Source: a virus | IMG/VR virus record: IMGVR_UViG_3300021963_000023 | Coordinates: 1 to 64,000 of that record | Reading direction: 5' to 3' (one strand) | DNA: 64,000 nt | Shown here: positions 41,999 through 49,225 of the stretch, piece after piece | How the letters are laid out: each line of letters begins with the position of its first letter | Position numbering within the stretch: position 1 is the first letter of the stretch | Position numbers and translations under genes: made by a program | Notes under the pieces: model-generated | Told to the model about the DNA's origin: nothing | Databases searched by the model: none | Seen by the model: only the letters and a program-made list of their open reading frames with translations

Positions 41999-42649
41999 TC
42001 AAATAATTTTCTTATTTTCTTTTCTATTGGTAAATAACATTTTATCGAATTTAACGAATTCAATCTTATTTTTATCTAGTACGTGTGATAACCCCAATCC
42101 CTCTCCATTACCGTTACCAATATATTGAGACGGCACTACAGTGCTTATCCAATCAAATATTGGTTTTATCTTTTCAAGATCAAATAAAACTTGTGACACA
42201 TTATTAATATTGGGAAAATAGAAAATCCACTCTAGTGGTAATTTTAAATGATTGTATTCTATTTTATTTAAATTAAAATAAAACAATAAATCTTTCCAAT
42301 AAAAGTCTTCAATATAGTTTATAAAAAGATCATTTTCCCAGTTGTCATAATAAAGTACATTTTTATCACCGGAAAAGTTTTTTATAAATTCATCATTTAC
42401 ATTACCTATCCAATCAGAGTCAATATATAACACATCTGTTTTATGCTTTTCTATTAACCTAAGTGAAAAAATTAATTTATCAAAATATGAAAAAATCTTA
42501 TTTTCATATAGTTGAGTATCATATCCAGTAAAAAAATTGGGGTTATCTGTTAATATTTTAATATCATATCCACGTTTTTTAAATCTATCTAAATGTGGTA
42601 AGCAAATTTTAGCATATTGTTCACCAACAGCAACAATTGATAAAATCAT
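41999..42649 (-). CDS. Glycosyltransferase-like protein
   Basis: 216 residues. VLYIDSDWIGNV (near 70) is a strand ending in D-x-D, as in GT-A enzymes; the rest is Phe/Tyr/Asn-rich. It follows the gene at 42649 with a one-base overlap. Assignment by motif only. Confidence 0.65.
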   Translation of the reverse strand: MILSIVAVGEQYAKICLPHLDRFKKRGYDIKILTDNPNFFTGYDTQLYENKIFSYFDKLIFSLRLIEKHKTDVLYIDSDWIGNVNDEFIKNFSGDKNVLYYDNWENDLFINYIEDFYWKDLLFYFNLNKIEYNHLKLPLEWIFYFPNINNVSQVLFDLEKIKPIFDWISTVVPSQYIGNGNGEGLGLSHVLDKNKIEFVKFDKMLFTNRKENKKII

Positions 42650-43791
42650 TATATTAGACTTGAATTTTTTGTGAATATGGTATTATTGGTTATTTTCTCA
42701 TATAACAATTCTGCTTCCGAATATTTTGGTAATTTTAACCCTGGGTATATTTCTGCAAAATATTTGTGAACATTAATAACATACTCTTCACCAAATGTTT
42801 CGATTATTTCATTTATAACAATAACCTGCCATAGTTGATACCATTGCATAAATGAAAAATGGGTATACCCAAAGAATTTAAAATTAAGCATGTTTTTTAT
42901 ATCATCAATTGACACTATAGTGTGATCATTTAATTTTTGTTCATTACAGCACGAGCATCTAGATGTTGTTCTAAAATCAAACGGGAATTGTGTTTTGTAT
43001 ATACTAGGATTTGTTTTGGCTTGAGTTTCAAGGGTAATGGATAATGGAACATCTTTAAACAAAAATGTTTCATCTTTTTTAACCAGTTCTTTATAGTCTG
43101 ACTCACCAGACAAAAGATATTGATGTATCATTAATTGTTCTATATAACAAGGGCCCATTTCTTGTTTATCAATGACTTCCTTATTTTCATAATAATGTGC
43201 AATAGCTTGTTCACACGCAATTTTAAAATTTTTGTGATCTCTAACCAACACAATACTCATGTTTGGTATATGGGTGAAATTAAAATTAGTTTTAAGTTCT
43301 GTTGAATGTTTATCAAAAAGATCTAGGTATAATTTTAAATAAACGTGATTAATCCAAAAGTGATTATGACTATTTAATTTTTCATCTTTATTATTAATTA
43401 AAAACGGTATATGCTCACCTAAAGTACCTTTCATATTACTTAAGTGTTTCATATCCGGATGCGAGAATAAAAAAGAAGATTTAATTTGAGTGAAATCAAC
43501 CTTAGAAAAGAAAACGGAGTCCGTATCAATATGTAAAAAGGGTTCTTCTATTTCCTTATATGTGTAGATCTTGCTTAAGCTATATTGTGTGCAGTCTACG
43601 TTGTTTAATAATTCAGTGTTAATGGTTGTGTATGGGACACCAATTTTAGTTATTTGCTTCGCTTCTATTTCTGTTGTATATAGATGTATATTCCCATAAT
43701 GTTTTTTAGCATATAATGCACTCAGCATTTGAATGTATATCCTTTCTTTCCATATAATTTCTCTGGATGCAAATGTGTGAACTATTTTCAT
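42649..43791 (-). CDS. Glycosyltransferase-like protein (DUF6734-like)
   Basis: 380 residues. The start KIVHTFASREIIWKERIY and the DxD strand FLHIDTDSVF near 93-98 suggest a GT-A fold; a CSCCNEQ cluster near 275 could bind zinc. It is translationally coupled to the next gene. Together with 27.1-31.3 kb and 40.6 kb the window has seven sugar-enzyme-like genes. Confidence 0.65.
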   Translation of the reverse strand: MKIVHTFASREIIWKERIYIQMLSALYAKKHYGNIHLYTTEIEAKQITKIGVPYTTINTELLNNVDCTQYSLSKIYTYKEIEEPFLHIDTDSVFFSKVDFTQIKSSFLFSHPDMKHLSNMKGTLGEHIPFLINNKDEKLNSHNHFWINHVYLKLYLDLFDKHSTELKTNFNFTHIPNMSIVLVRDHKNFKIACEQAIAHYYENKEVIDKQEMGPCYIEQLMIHQYLLSGESDYKELVKKDETFLFKDVPLSITLETQAKTNPSIYKTQFPFDFRTTSRCSCCNEQKLNDHTIVSIDDIKNMLNFKFFGYTHFSFMQWYQLWQVIVINEIIETFGEEYVINVHKYFAEIYPGLKLPKYSEAELLYEKITNNTIFTKNSSLI

Positions 43792-43823
43792 AATAAAATA
43801 TACACATTTTTTAAATAAAAAAC

Positions 43824-43850
43824 AAAAAAAAAGTCAGAATTTCTTCTGAC
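43824..43850 (-). terminator. Terminator of the giant RNA
   Basis: GTCAGAA/TTCTGAC hairpin followed by nine T on the minus strand, closing the non-coding unit that starts near 44777. Confidence 0.85.
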
Positions 43851-44777
43851 TGGTTTTTCTTAAGGCCGAACGGTTTTAAAACGTTCCAATTCCACCACTT
43901 TGTTTTATTAAACAAAGAAAATAAAAAGGCTGAGATTACACCATTTAACGATTGACTTTGAGACATTATTTTTTTCTTCTCTTATCCACTACCTTTTGAG
44001 TAGTACCAATCAGCGACGGTCAATTAGATTAACCAATCCTTAAGTCGTTAGATACTCTTTTAATACTTATTACTCTTCGAGGTTGCCACCCCAATTAGTC
44101 CTTGCGGGACTAGAGAACTTTCTCAAAAATCATGTTGGGCTTGGGACCCCTTCATGGCCGAGAACCTCTCTCGACTGTGTAGTCACCTGTCTCCAACGAC
44201 TGACGAGCACTTTTCCTTTATTGTTTGTAGTTGTTAAACCAAAATTAACAAAGTTTGTTGGTTCCGAATGTGGAAAGTAGCGGCTCGTCTGCCAGCCAAG
44301 CCACCTTTTGAGCGACTCGATACTAAACTACTCTCTGAGATATCCCTATCTCCATATTTTTGGACTCCTTCGAAATTAAACTCTTGGTAGAATTTAACTA
44401 AGGATGACAACAGCACCACCTGTTTTTCACCATACCTTTCGGTTTTAAGACGCCCCTAATATTGAATCACACAATTATAAGATTGGAAATCCTACTTCTC
44501 GTAATAACTCTACAGATTATTCTTATTGGTGTTCCCACCTCAATCAAACAACTCGGATTGCTTGATCATCGAACCACTTTCCCTACAGTGTTACCCTCAG
44601 TACTTAAGGTTCAACGATATTCTGCTTGCCTACTCAAGATCCATTACTGAATCCGCAAAACACTTAACCAAATGCTTCACTTTATCCCACTTTCATGGTT
44701 TATTTTAATCGACCATAGGCGGCCAATATTTTTAAATCAAAGAACTATTTCTTGTTTTAGAAACCATCTATCTGATT
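43824..44777 (-). ncRNA. Giant structured non-coding RNA (GOLLD/ROOL-like candidate)
   Basis: A promoter-to-terminator unit of about 950 nt on the minus strand without a credible reading frame. A TATCTTTG box lies at 44785-44792 and a strong terminator at 43824. Hairpins with GNRA-type loops are visible: GGTG-GGAA-CACC at 44528-44539, ACC-GAAA-GGT at 44434-44443, TAGTCC/GGACTA around GCAA at 44096-44112. A long-range stem TTGAACC/GGTTCGA lies in the first third. Size, dense structure and position beside a phage tRNA array are the known hallmarks of GOLLD and ROOL RNAs; I cannot verify the family without a covariance model. Confidence 0.68.
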
Positions 44778-44784
44778 TCTTTTA

Positions 44785-44792
44785 CAAAGATA
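44785..44792 (-). promoter_or_regulatory. TAnnTTTG -7 box of the giant RNA
   Basis: TATCTTTG, followed downstream by TAAAAGAAA; the same TATCTTTGTAAAAGAAA occurs before the 32-codon gene at 50773, which supports a shared promoter type. Confidence 0.55.
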
Positions 44793-44838
44793 CATAACAT
44801 TTTTGAAAAAACAAACACTTTGTAAAAAATATTTTTTT

Positions 44839-45300
44839 TTATATTCTAACTAGGTGATTTGCGGCATAGGTTGTTAATGCGCCTAGGTGTTTATACCTAA
44901 CTTTATACCCCATACCTTCAACCATTCCAACAGCTTGTCTAAGAACAGAGTTTGACTTAAACCTTGAATCTGGATTTAAATCAATATCTATCCATGTTGG
45001 CTTTGGCAAACCGTTCTCTTTTAGATATTCCGCAATTTCAATGGATTTCCAAACTTCATTTAACAACCTAATTGGCATGTTATATTCCATTGGTAAAATC
45101 TCTTTATTACATAAAACGTGTGCACCTTTACCTGGAGTATATAGTGCAATCACAACACCATAAATTGTTTTTTTATGACCATAGCATTGTGAATCTGATC
45201 CAATAAGAATTTCCACCCCACTTCTTAGTGAAACATATTCTTTGATGTAATTGATTACATCTGGTACTGGTGTCCCGTAGAGTGTTTTAAATTCTTTCAT
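44839..45300 (-). CDS. RNase H-like protein (DUF458/YkuK type)
   Basis: 153 residues. EILIGSDSQCYG with an Asp at the end of the first strand, then YGVVIALYTPGKG and WIDIDLNPDSRFKSN (Asp pair) fit the DUF458 RNase H-fold family. It may cut or bind nucleic acid. Its location between the giant RNA and the tRNA array invites a role in RNA handling, but this is only contextual. Confidence 0.75.
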   Translation of the reverse strand: MKEFKTLYGTPVPDVINYIKEYVSLRSGVEILIGSDSQCYGHKKTIYGVVIALYTPGKGAHVLCNKEILPMEYNMPIRLLNEVWKSIEIAEYLKENGLPKPTWIDIDLNPDSRFKSNSVLRQAVGMVEGMGYKVRYKHLGALTTYAANHLVRI

Positions 45301-45327
45301 TTTTTTTTAATTTAATTCATTTTATTG

Positions 45328-45499
45328 CTGTGGTAGCAGGATTCGAACCGTGCAGATGGAGATTCAATTAGTAACAAAGCGCTTGCAAGCCGGTGGTCTA
45401 CCCCGATATTACTAATCTATTTCTTTGTCCACGTCCGGGAGACAACCGGATGCGTTTGCCAAGGTCATAACTGAGACAACCAAATTTCGCCATACCACA
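45328..45499 (-). ncRNA. tRNA-like element with long internal insertion
   Basis: About 170 nt. Acceptor strands TGTGGTA (5') and TACCACA (3') pair perfectly. The 5' part continues TGGCGAAATTTGG, like the D arm of a class II tRNA. The 3' part has GGTTCGAATCC, but its T stem pairs only if one C is bulged. The middle contains TCCGG/CCGGA and ATTAGTAA/TTACTAAT hairpins instead of a normal anticodon arm. It may be a tRNA with an intron, a decayed tRNA or a separate RNA. Confidence 0.5.
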
Positions 45500-45505
45500 A
45501 TATTT

Positions 45506-45577
45506 GAACTAACTCGCTGGAAACCTTATAACTGATCTGATCAGCTTATGGGTTAAGTACTCCGTTTATGTTAGTTC
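45506..45577 (-). ncRNA. Structured spacer hairpin
   Basis: 72 nt closed by perfect GAACTAAC/GTTAGTTC with nested stems AACC/GGTT, ATAA/TTAT and CTGAT/ATCAG. It lies between a tRNA-like element and tRNA-Ser. Possible processing signal or small RNA. Confidence 0.4.
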
Positions 45578-45593
45578 CTCGTACTCCAAGTTG

Positions 45594-45677
45594 CGGAGAG
45601 TACTGGATTCGAACCAGTGCACCGATTGCTCGATGACAGTTTAGCAAACTGCTCCATTACCGCTCTGGCAACTCTCC
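45594..45677 (-). tRNA. tRNA-Ser(GCT)
   Basis: Class II cloverleaf: acceptor GGAGAGT/ACTCTCC, discriminator G, anticodon arm AGTTTGCTAAACT, long variable arm, T arm CTGGTTCGAATCCAG. No CCA encoded. Confidence 0.93.
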
Positions 45678-45682
45678 TAAAT

Positions 45683-45982
45683 TTATTTTTTAACTTTTCT
45701 TTTATTTAAAAATTCATAAAACTTATTTTCATAGTTTATAAAGTGTGTCATAGCAAACCATTTACCAAAAACACTACCACCTATATAAACAATAATAACA
45801 ACCCAATCACTTGCAAATAATCTTTCTAATGAAAAATATATTGAACCCAAAGAAACGAGATTAATCCATATTGAATTGAATACAAGTTGCTTAACCTTAT
45901 TCTCATAGGTATATTTTATTTCCATTGTTTTAAAAATGTTGAATAATACCTGAAAGAAAAACACTAATACATATAACCACAT
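45683..45982 (-). CDS. Integral membrane protein
   Basis: 99 residues with three hydrophobic helices (LYVLVFFFQVLFNIF, IWINLVSLGSIYFSL, WVVIIVYIGGSVFGKWFAM) and a basic tail. The GGSVFGKWFAM segment looks conserved from similar phage proteins I recall. It lies between tRNA genes in the same orientation. Function unknown. Confidence 0.75.
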   Translation of the reverse strand: MWLYVLVFFFQVLFNIFKTMEIKYTYENKVKQLVFNSIWINLVSLGSIYFSLERLFASDWVVIIVYIGGSVFGKWFAMTHFINYENKFYEFLNKRKVKK

Positions 45983-45998
45983 AACATCATTTTTTTTG

Positions 45999-46069
45999 TT
46001 GTCCCTCTAGGATTCGAACCTAAACAAACTGCACCAAAAACAGTTGTGCTACCGTTACACCAAAGGACA
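45999..46069 (-). tRNA. tRNA-Gln(TTG)
   Basis: Acceptor TGTCCTT/AGGGACA, D arm TGGTGTAACGGTAGCA, anticodon loop with TTG, T arm TAGGTTCGAATCCTA. No CCA. Confidence 0.92.
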
Positions 46070-46073
46070 ATAT

Positions 46074-46131
46074 AATCATCACGGAGAATGTAGATTTTCA
46101 CTAACTCGATTTAGCGGCCTCTATGATGATT
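46074..46131 (-). ncRNA. Structured spacer hairpin
   Basis: 58 nt closed by perfect AATCATCA/TGATGATT with an inner CTAA/TTAG hairpin carrying ATCGAG. It shares CGAGTTAG with the 45506 element. Confidence 0.38.
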
Positions 46132-46134
46132 TTG

Positions 46135-46207
46135 AGCGAATAACAGGCTTCGAACCTGCAACCCCCAGTTTGGAAAACTAGTGCTCTACCAATTGAGCTA
46201 CATTCGC
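46135..46207 (-). tRNA. tRNA-Gly(TCC)
   Basis: Acceptor GCGAATG/TATTCGC (one G:U), anticodon arm CTAGTTTTCCAAACTGG with TCC, T arm CAGGTTCGAAGCCTG. No CCA. Confidence 0.9.
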
Positions 46208-46212
46208 ATTCA

Positions 46213-46302
46213 TAGTAGGTATGTGAGTACCCACCTCACAACACTACTACGTTTTAATGGATGAAAAACATCTATCTTTCTTTCGGGCTACCATTAAGCC
46301 CC
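46213..46302 (-). ncRNA. Structured spacer with two hairpins
   Basis: Two stacked hairpins between tRNA-Gly and tRNA-Thr: TAGTAG/CTACTA enclosing TGTGAG/CTCACA (46213-46249), and AATGG/CCATT next to GGGCT/AGCCC (46256-46302). Confidence 0.38.
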
Positions 46303-46305
46303 ATG

Positions 46306-46379
46306 AGCTTCCTGTCAGAATCGAACTGACGACCTACTGATTACAAATCAGTCGCTCTGGCCTGCTGAGCTAAGGAAGC
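46306..46379 (-). tRNA. tRNA-Thr(TGT)
   Basis: Acceptor GCTTCCT/AGGAAGC, anticodon arm CTGATTTGTAATCAG, T arm GTCAGTTCGATTCTGAC. No CCA. Confidence 0.93.
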
Positions 46380-46384
46380 GTTTG

Positions 46385-46458
46385 TGGACCAGCCTGGGCT
46401 CGAACCAGGGACCTATTCATTATGAGTGAAGTGCTCTAACCAACTGAGCTACAAGTCC
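46385..46458 (-). tRNA. tRNA-Met or tRNA-Ile2 (CAT)
   Basis: Acceptor GGACTTG/CTGGTCC with one T:T mismatch, D arm TAGCTCAGTTGGTTAGAGCA, CAT in the anticodon loop, T arm CCTGGTTCGAGCCCAGG. Whether it is methionine or lysidine-type isoleucine cannot be decided here. Confidence 0.88.
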
Positions 46459-46465
46459 AAAAGGT

Positions 46466-46583
46466 GCCGGTGGAAGGATTGCTTACCTCCACGGTGTCCA
46501 TTTCGGATACACCACCTATCTAGAATACGGGACGTCTAATAATTTCTATTCGAATTCAAAATTATTCATTCCGCCACACCGGC
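46466..46583 (-). ncRNA. tRNA-like element with abnormal D and T arms
   Basis: About 118 nt with a perfect acceptor GCCGGTG/CACCGGC and class II features: TGGCGGAAT, then AGACG, a variable-arm stem GTGT-TCC/GGA-CAC. The D loop carries an inserted hairpin AATAATTT/AAATTATT. The T loop reads TAAGCAAT instead of TTCGAAT, and the anticodon stem pairs poorly, so no anticodon is called (TCT or CTA by position). Confidence 0.5.
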
Positions 46584-46591
46584 ATATATCT

Positions 46592-47131
46592 TTACTCTAC
46601 ATTAGTTGTTGGATCATACTGAAATTTAATATGTGTGAATCCAAGTTCTAAATTATTCGTTATTTCAATTTTATCTTCGTCAATGTTATATGAACACATG
46701 TCACAATTCCAAAGCGAATTCCTTAATCCTTCTTTAAATTTTTTCATGTCTTTAATCCCAATTAAATTAAACACACATTCTAAAGTTTCTGGTAGATATT
46801 TTTTTTCTAAAAACTTGTTATGATTAAAATATGCTTCCCATTTTTCTTTGTTTCCTGAATCACCTCTTTCATGTGTGCAACTGTTAAACCACTCATCATC
46901 TAGTCTATTATTTTCAATTTCATCTTTTTCACTTACCTTAATAACTTTTCTTGAATGGATCATATCAGTTGATAATGTTGGGAGGTGATTATCGACAATA
47001 TTTTCGCCAATATAATATCCTAATTGGTAATCCATACTTACATTCTCAAGATACTCTTCATTTTTTTTAATTTGACCAATCTTATATTCTGGTTTTTTTA
47101 TTTCTTCTAATATTTCTTCAAGCGATCTCAT
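46592..47131 (-). CDS. Unknown protein in the tRNA array
   Basis: 179 residues, acidic, with three cysteines late (CVFN, CDMC). No recognised domain. Its start is preceded by AT-rich sequence similar to that before the gene at 45300 (both have TTTATTTCATTTTATTG-like leaders). Function unknown. Confidence 0.72.
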   Translation of the reverse strand: MRSLEEILEEIKKPEYKIGQIKKNEEYLENVSMDYQLGYYIGENIVDNHLPTLSTDMIHSRKVIKVSEKDEIENNRLDDEWFNSCTHERGDSGNKEKWEAYFNHNKFLEKKYLPETLECVFNLIGIKDMKKFKEGLRNSLWNCDMCSYNIDEDKIEITNNLELGFTHIKFQYDPTTNVE

Positions 47132-47158
47132 GTTAATTAAATTTATTTCATTTTATTG

Positions 47159-47239
47159 TTGGGATAGACGGACTCGAACCGCCGAACTCGATGAGAGCTG
47201 ATTTACAGTCAGCCGCAATTGCCACTATGCGATATCCCA
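47159..47239 (-). tRNA. tRNA-Tyr(GTA)
   Basis: Class II: acceptor TGGGATA/TATCCCA, anticodon arm GACTGTAAATC, variable arm, T arm GGCGGTTCGAGTCCGTC. No CCA. Confidence 0.92.
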
Positions 47240-47247
47240 ATTTAATG

Positions 47248-47329
47248 TGACCAAGGAGAGACTCGAACTCTCAAGCCTTACGGCACCAGATCCTAAATCT
47301 GGCGTGTCTACCAATTCCACCACTCGGCC
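47248..47329 (-). tRNA. tRNA-Leu(TAG)
   Basis: Class II: GGCCGAG/CTTGGTC acceptor with G:U pairs, D arm TGGTGGAATTGGTAGACAC, anticodon CAGATTTAGGATCTG, T arm GAGAGTTCGAGTCTCTC. Confidence 0.93.
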
Positions 47330-47336
47330 ATTGTTG

Positions 47337-47409
47337 CGCTCCCTGAGGGTCACGATCCCCCGACCCCAAAATTAACAGTTTTGTGCTCTACCAACTGAGC
47401 TAAGGAAGC
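47337..47409 (-). tRNA. tRNA-Asn(GTT)
   Basis: Acceptor GCTTCCT/AGGGAGC, anticodon loop with GTT, T arm GGGGG-ATCGTGA-CCCTC, so the T loop lacks the usual TTC. Still a complete cloverleaf. Confidence 0.85.
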
Positions 47410-47414
47410 GAATG

Positions 47415-47489
47415 TAGGGTAAAGAGGACTCGAACCTCCACGATGTCTTGCTCCCAAAGCAAGCGGCCTAGCCATTGGCCCATTACCCT
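47415..47489 (-). tRNA. tRNA-Pro(TGG)
   Basis: Acceptor AGGGTAA/TTACCCT, anticodon arm CTTGCTTTGGGAGCAAG, T arm GGAGGTTCGAGTCCTCT. No CCA. Confidence 0.92.
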
Positions 47490-47496
47490 ATTTTAG

Positions 47497-47570
47497 TGAT
47501 TCGGAAAGGATTCGAACCTTTGACCCCAAACTTAGAAGGTTTGTGCTCTATCCAGCTGAGCTACCGAACC
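47497..47570 (-). tRNA. tRNA-Arg(TCT)
   Basis: Acceptor GGTTCGG/CCGAATC, D arm TAGCTCAGCTGGATAGAGCA, anticodon AACCTTCTAAGTT, T arm AAAGGTTCGAATCCTTT. Confidence 0.93.
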
Positions 47571-47575
47571 AATTA

Positions 47576-47683
47576 ATGTAATGTCTGTACGGTTTGTATC
47601 AAATCCGCACCTTTATACGTGCTTCAAATGTTTCCATTTCATACATAGCGTCCGTTCCGTCACCTATTTCTAAGTCATTACAT
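47576..47683 (-). ncRNA. tRNA-like element with intact acceptor but no normal T arm
   Basis: About 108 nt. Acceptor TGTAATG/CATTACA pairs perfectly. The class II-like stretch GACGGAACGGACGC occupies the D-arm position. In place of the T arm is a long hairpin GTGCGGATTTG/CAAACCGTAC, and no anticodon arm can be drawn with confidence. Confidence 0.48.
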
Positions 47684-47686
47684 TGT

Positions 47687-47770
47687 ACCTGGGGCGGGAC
47701 TTGAACCCGCACGGAACTTTCGTCCCAACAGATTTTAAGTCTGTCATGTATACCATTTCATCACCCAGGC
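47687..47770 (-). tRNA. tRNA-Leu(TAA)
   Basis: Class II: acceptor GCCTGGG/CCCAGGT, anticodon CAGACTTAAAATCTG, T arm GCGGGTTCAAGTCCCGC. First mature tRNA after the 47992 leader gene and its terminator. Confidence 0.92.
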
Positions 47771-47830
47771 ATTTGTTTTTCCAATATGTCAAAGAACTTT
47801 ATCAAATATAAGAATAATAAATTATAAAAC

Positions 47831-47862
47831 AAAAAACCCGAACATTTTTAGTTGTTCGGGTT
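47831..47862 (-). terminator. Terminator-like hairpin
   Basis: AACCCGAAC/GTTCGGGTT followed by T6 on the minus strand, about 20 nt after the 35-codon frame; transcription of the downstream tRNAs must read through it or start anew. Confidence 0.72.
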
Positions 47863-47884
47863 TCGATATTAGTTAAAAAAAGTA

Positions 47885-47992
47885 TTATCCTTTATTGATA
47901 TCCGAACATATGTAGCATAATGGTTGCACACCATACCCATTACCATTGTTAAGGGGTCTCGTACTTGTCAATATGTTATTTATATTCTTCAT
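47885..47992 (-). CDS. Possible 35-residue leader peptide
   Basis: A short frame beginning MKNINNILTSTRPLNNG and containing QPLCYICSDINKG lies between a TATCTTTG box and a terminator. The same arrangement occurs at 50675. It could be a real small protein or a leader whose translation affects termination. Confidence 0.42.
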   Translation of the reverse strand: MKNINNILTSTRPLNNGNGYGVQPLCYICSDINKG

Positions 47993-48010
47993 CGTTTTAA
48001 TAAGTATACG

Positions 48011-48018
48011 CAAAGATA
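48011..48018 (-). promoter_or_regulatory. TAnnTTTG -7 box
   Basis: TATCTTTG on the minus strand, 19 nt before the 35-codon frame. Confidence 0.5.
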
Positions 48019-48041
48019 AGAAAAAACTGAATACTAAAAAA

Positions 48042-48455
48042 TTATTTTATTTTATAAGATAAACCAATTCCTGGTGAAAAATTAGAACCCACTAAATTTC
48101 CTATTATCCATAGTTTCAAATCAGAAGATTTTAATGCGTTATACCCAATAAATGCGTTTATCTTGTTTTCGTTATTAACTGGTTGTATACCAGCCCCGAT
48201 TAAAATTTTATCGGGTTGTAACATTTTTAAAATTCCTAATTTTAAATTCGACGTGATTGAACCAGTTTTTTGGTTTGCCAAATTTGTGTCATTGTAAGGT
48301 GCTCCGACGTATAACCCCCACGTGTTTTTTAATGCGCCGACCGTAATGTAACCATCTAATCCTTTGTTTGTTGCTGATACGAACACTTCTTTTTGTCCGT
48401 AGGTCACTGCCTTCACTCCCAATAGCATCATGACCAATATAATTTTTAGTTTCAT
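48042..48455 (-). CDS. Secreted beta-barrel-like protein
   Basis: 137 residues. Signal peptide MKLKIILVMMLLGVKAVTYG, then alternating beta strands ending in GIGLSYKIK with a C-terminal aromatic/hydrophobic pattern typical of outer-membrane barrels. It resembles the gene at 48590 in size and layout (GYITVGALKN against GYIEVEAMQN). Confidence 0.7.
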   Translation of the reverse strand: MKLKIILVMMLLGVKAVTYGQKEVFVSATNKGLDGYITVGALKNTWGLYVGAPYNDTNLANQKTGSITSNLKLGILKMLQPDKILIGAGIQPVNNENKINAFIGYNALKSSDLKLWIIGNLVGSNFSPGIGLSYKIK

Positions 48456-48512
48456 CTATGTAGAGACCGTAGTCTCTGTCTATCTTAATAAATATAAAGA
48501 TAAATTTGTTTG

Positions 48513-48584
48513 TACTCGGTACGGGATTCGAACCCGTGCTACGTCCGTGAAAGGGACGCGACCTAACCACTAGTCGAACCGAGC
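48513..48584 (-). tRNA. tRNA-Glu(TTC)
   Basis: Acceptor GCTCGGT/ACCGAGT, anticodon CGTCCCTTTCACGGACG, T arm ACGGGTTCGAATCCCGT. No CCA. Confidence 0.93.
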
Positions 48585-48589
48585 AATCA

Positions 48590-49018
48590 TTAATGATTTT
48601 TATGATTACCCTTGTGATTATCAATTAAAGGAAATTTTAAACCAAACGTTTTTAATTCTTTATCAGTTGATTGAGAATAAACAAAACTAATTGGAGAATT
48701 TTTTATTGGTTTAAAATCAATACCCCACATTGCCATAGTTGAGTGATTTTGCATATAACAAGCGGATAGCATTGCCCCAACTCTATTTTTTAAAAATCCA
48801 TATCTACTTCCCACCATTGTAATATCATAACCACCAATCGTTTTTGTAAAAGATATATGGGCCGCAATGTTTTTTGTTATGTTTTGCATTGCTTCAACTT
48901 CTATATAACCTTTATTCTTTCCGTGTAGATTTAGATTACCTCCCGTAACCGAAATCATTTGTCCTTTTGCAATTGTAGAAAGAAATACAACACATAGGAT
49001 TAAAAATGAATGTTTCAT
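48590..49018 (-). CDS. Secreted beta-barrel-like protein
   Basis: 142 residues. Signal peptide MKHSFLILCVVFLSTIAKG, beta-strand pattern, His/Lys/Asn-rich end. Likely paralogue of the product of 48042. The tRNA-Glu gene lies between the two, so the messages are probably processed. It may sit in the host outer membrane. Confidence 0.7.
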   Translation of the reverse strand: MKHSFLILCVVFLSTIAKGQMISVTGGNLNLHGKNKGYIEVEAMQNITKNIAAHISFTKTIGGYDITMVGSRYGFLKNRVGAMLSACYMQNHSTMAMWGIDFKPIKNSPISFVYSQSTDKELKTFGLKFPLIDNHKGNHKNH

Positions 49019-49035
49019 ATATTTTATTTTTTTTT

Positions 49036-49125
49036 TGGCGGAGGCTCAGGGATTCGAACCCCAGATACCGTTTCCGGTATGACGGTTTTCAAGACCGTTC
49101 CATTCAACCACTCTGGCAAGCCTCC
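49036..49125 (-). tRNA. tRNA-Ser(TGA)
   Basis: Class II: acceptor GGAGGCT/AGCCTCC, discriminator G, encoded CCA, anticodon CGGTCTTGAAAACCG, variable-arm stem ATACCG/CGGTAT, T arm GGGGTTCGAATCCCT. Confidence 0.93.
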
Positions 49126-49148
49126 ATTAAAGGAACAAAAATTCAAGG

Positions 49149-49222
49149 CGGACTGTACGGGACTCGAACCCGTGAACTCTACCGTGACAGGGTAGCATGA
49201 TAACCAACTTCACCAACAATCC
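49149..49222 (-). tRNA. tRNA-Asp(GTC)
   Basis: Acceptor GGATTGT/ACAGTCC, discriminator G, anticodon CTACCCTGTCACGGTAG, T arm ACGGGTTCGAGTCCCGT. Confidence 0.92.
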
Positions 49223-49225
49223 GTG

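Noticed and set aside
44083-44708. Plus-strand frames of 60-65 codons in the giant RNA region
   Set aside because: They run against the transcription unit defined by promoter and terminator, overlap each other and have biased compositions.
43824-44777. RNase P RNA or group I/II intron as explanation of the large RNA
   Set aside because: I found neither the conserved RNase P core (GAGGAAAGUC-like) nor a group I P7 or group II domain V sequence.
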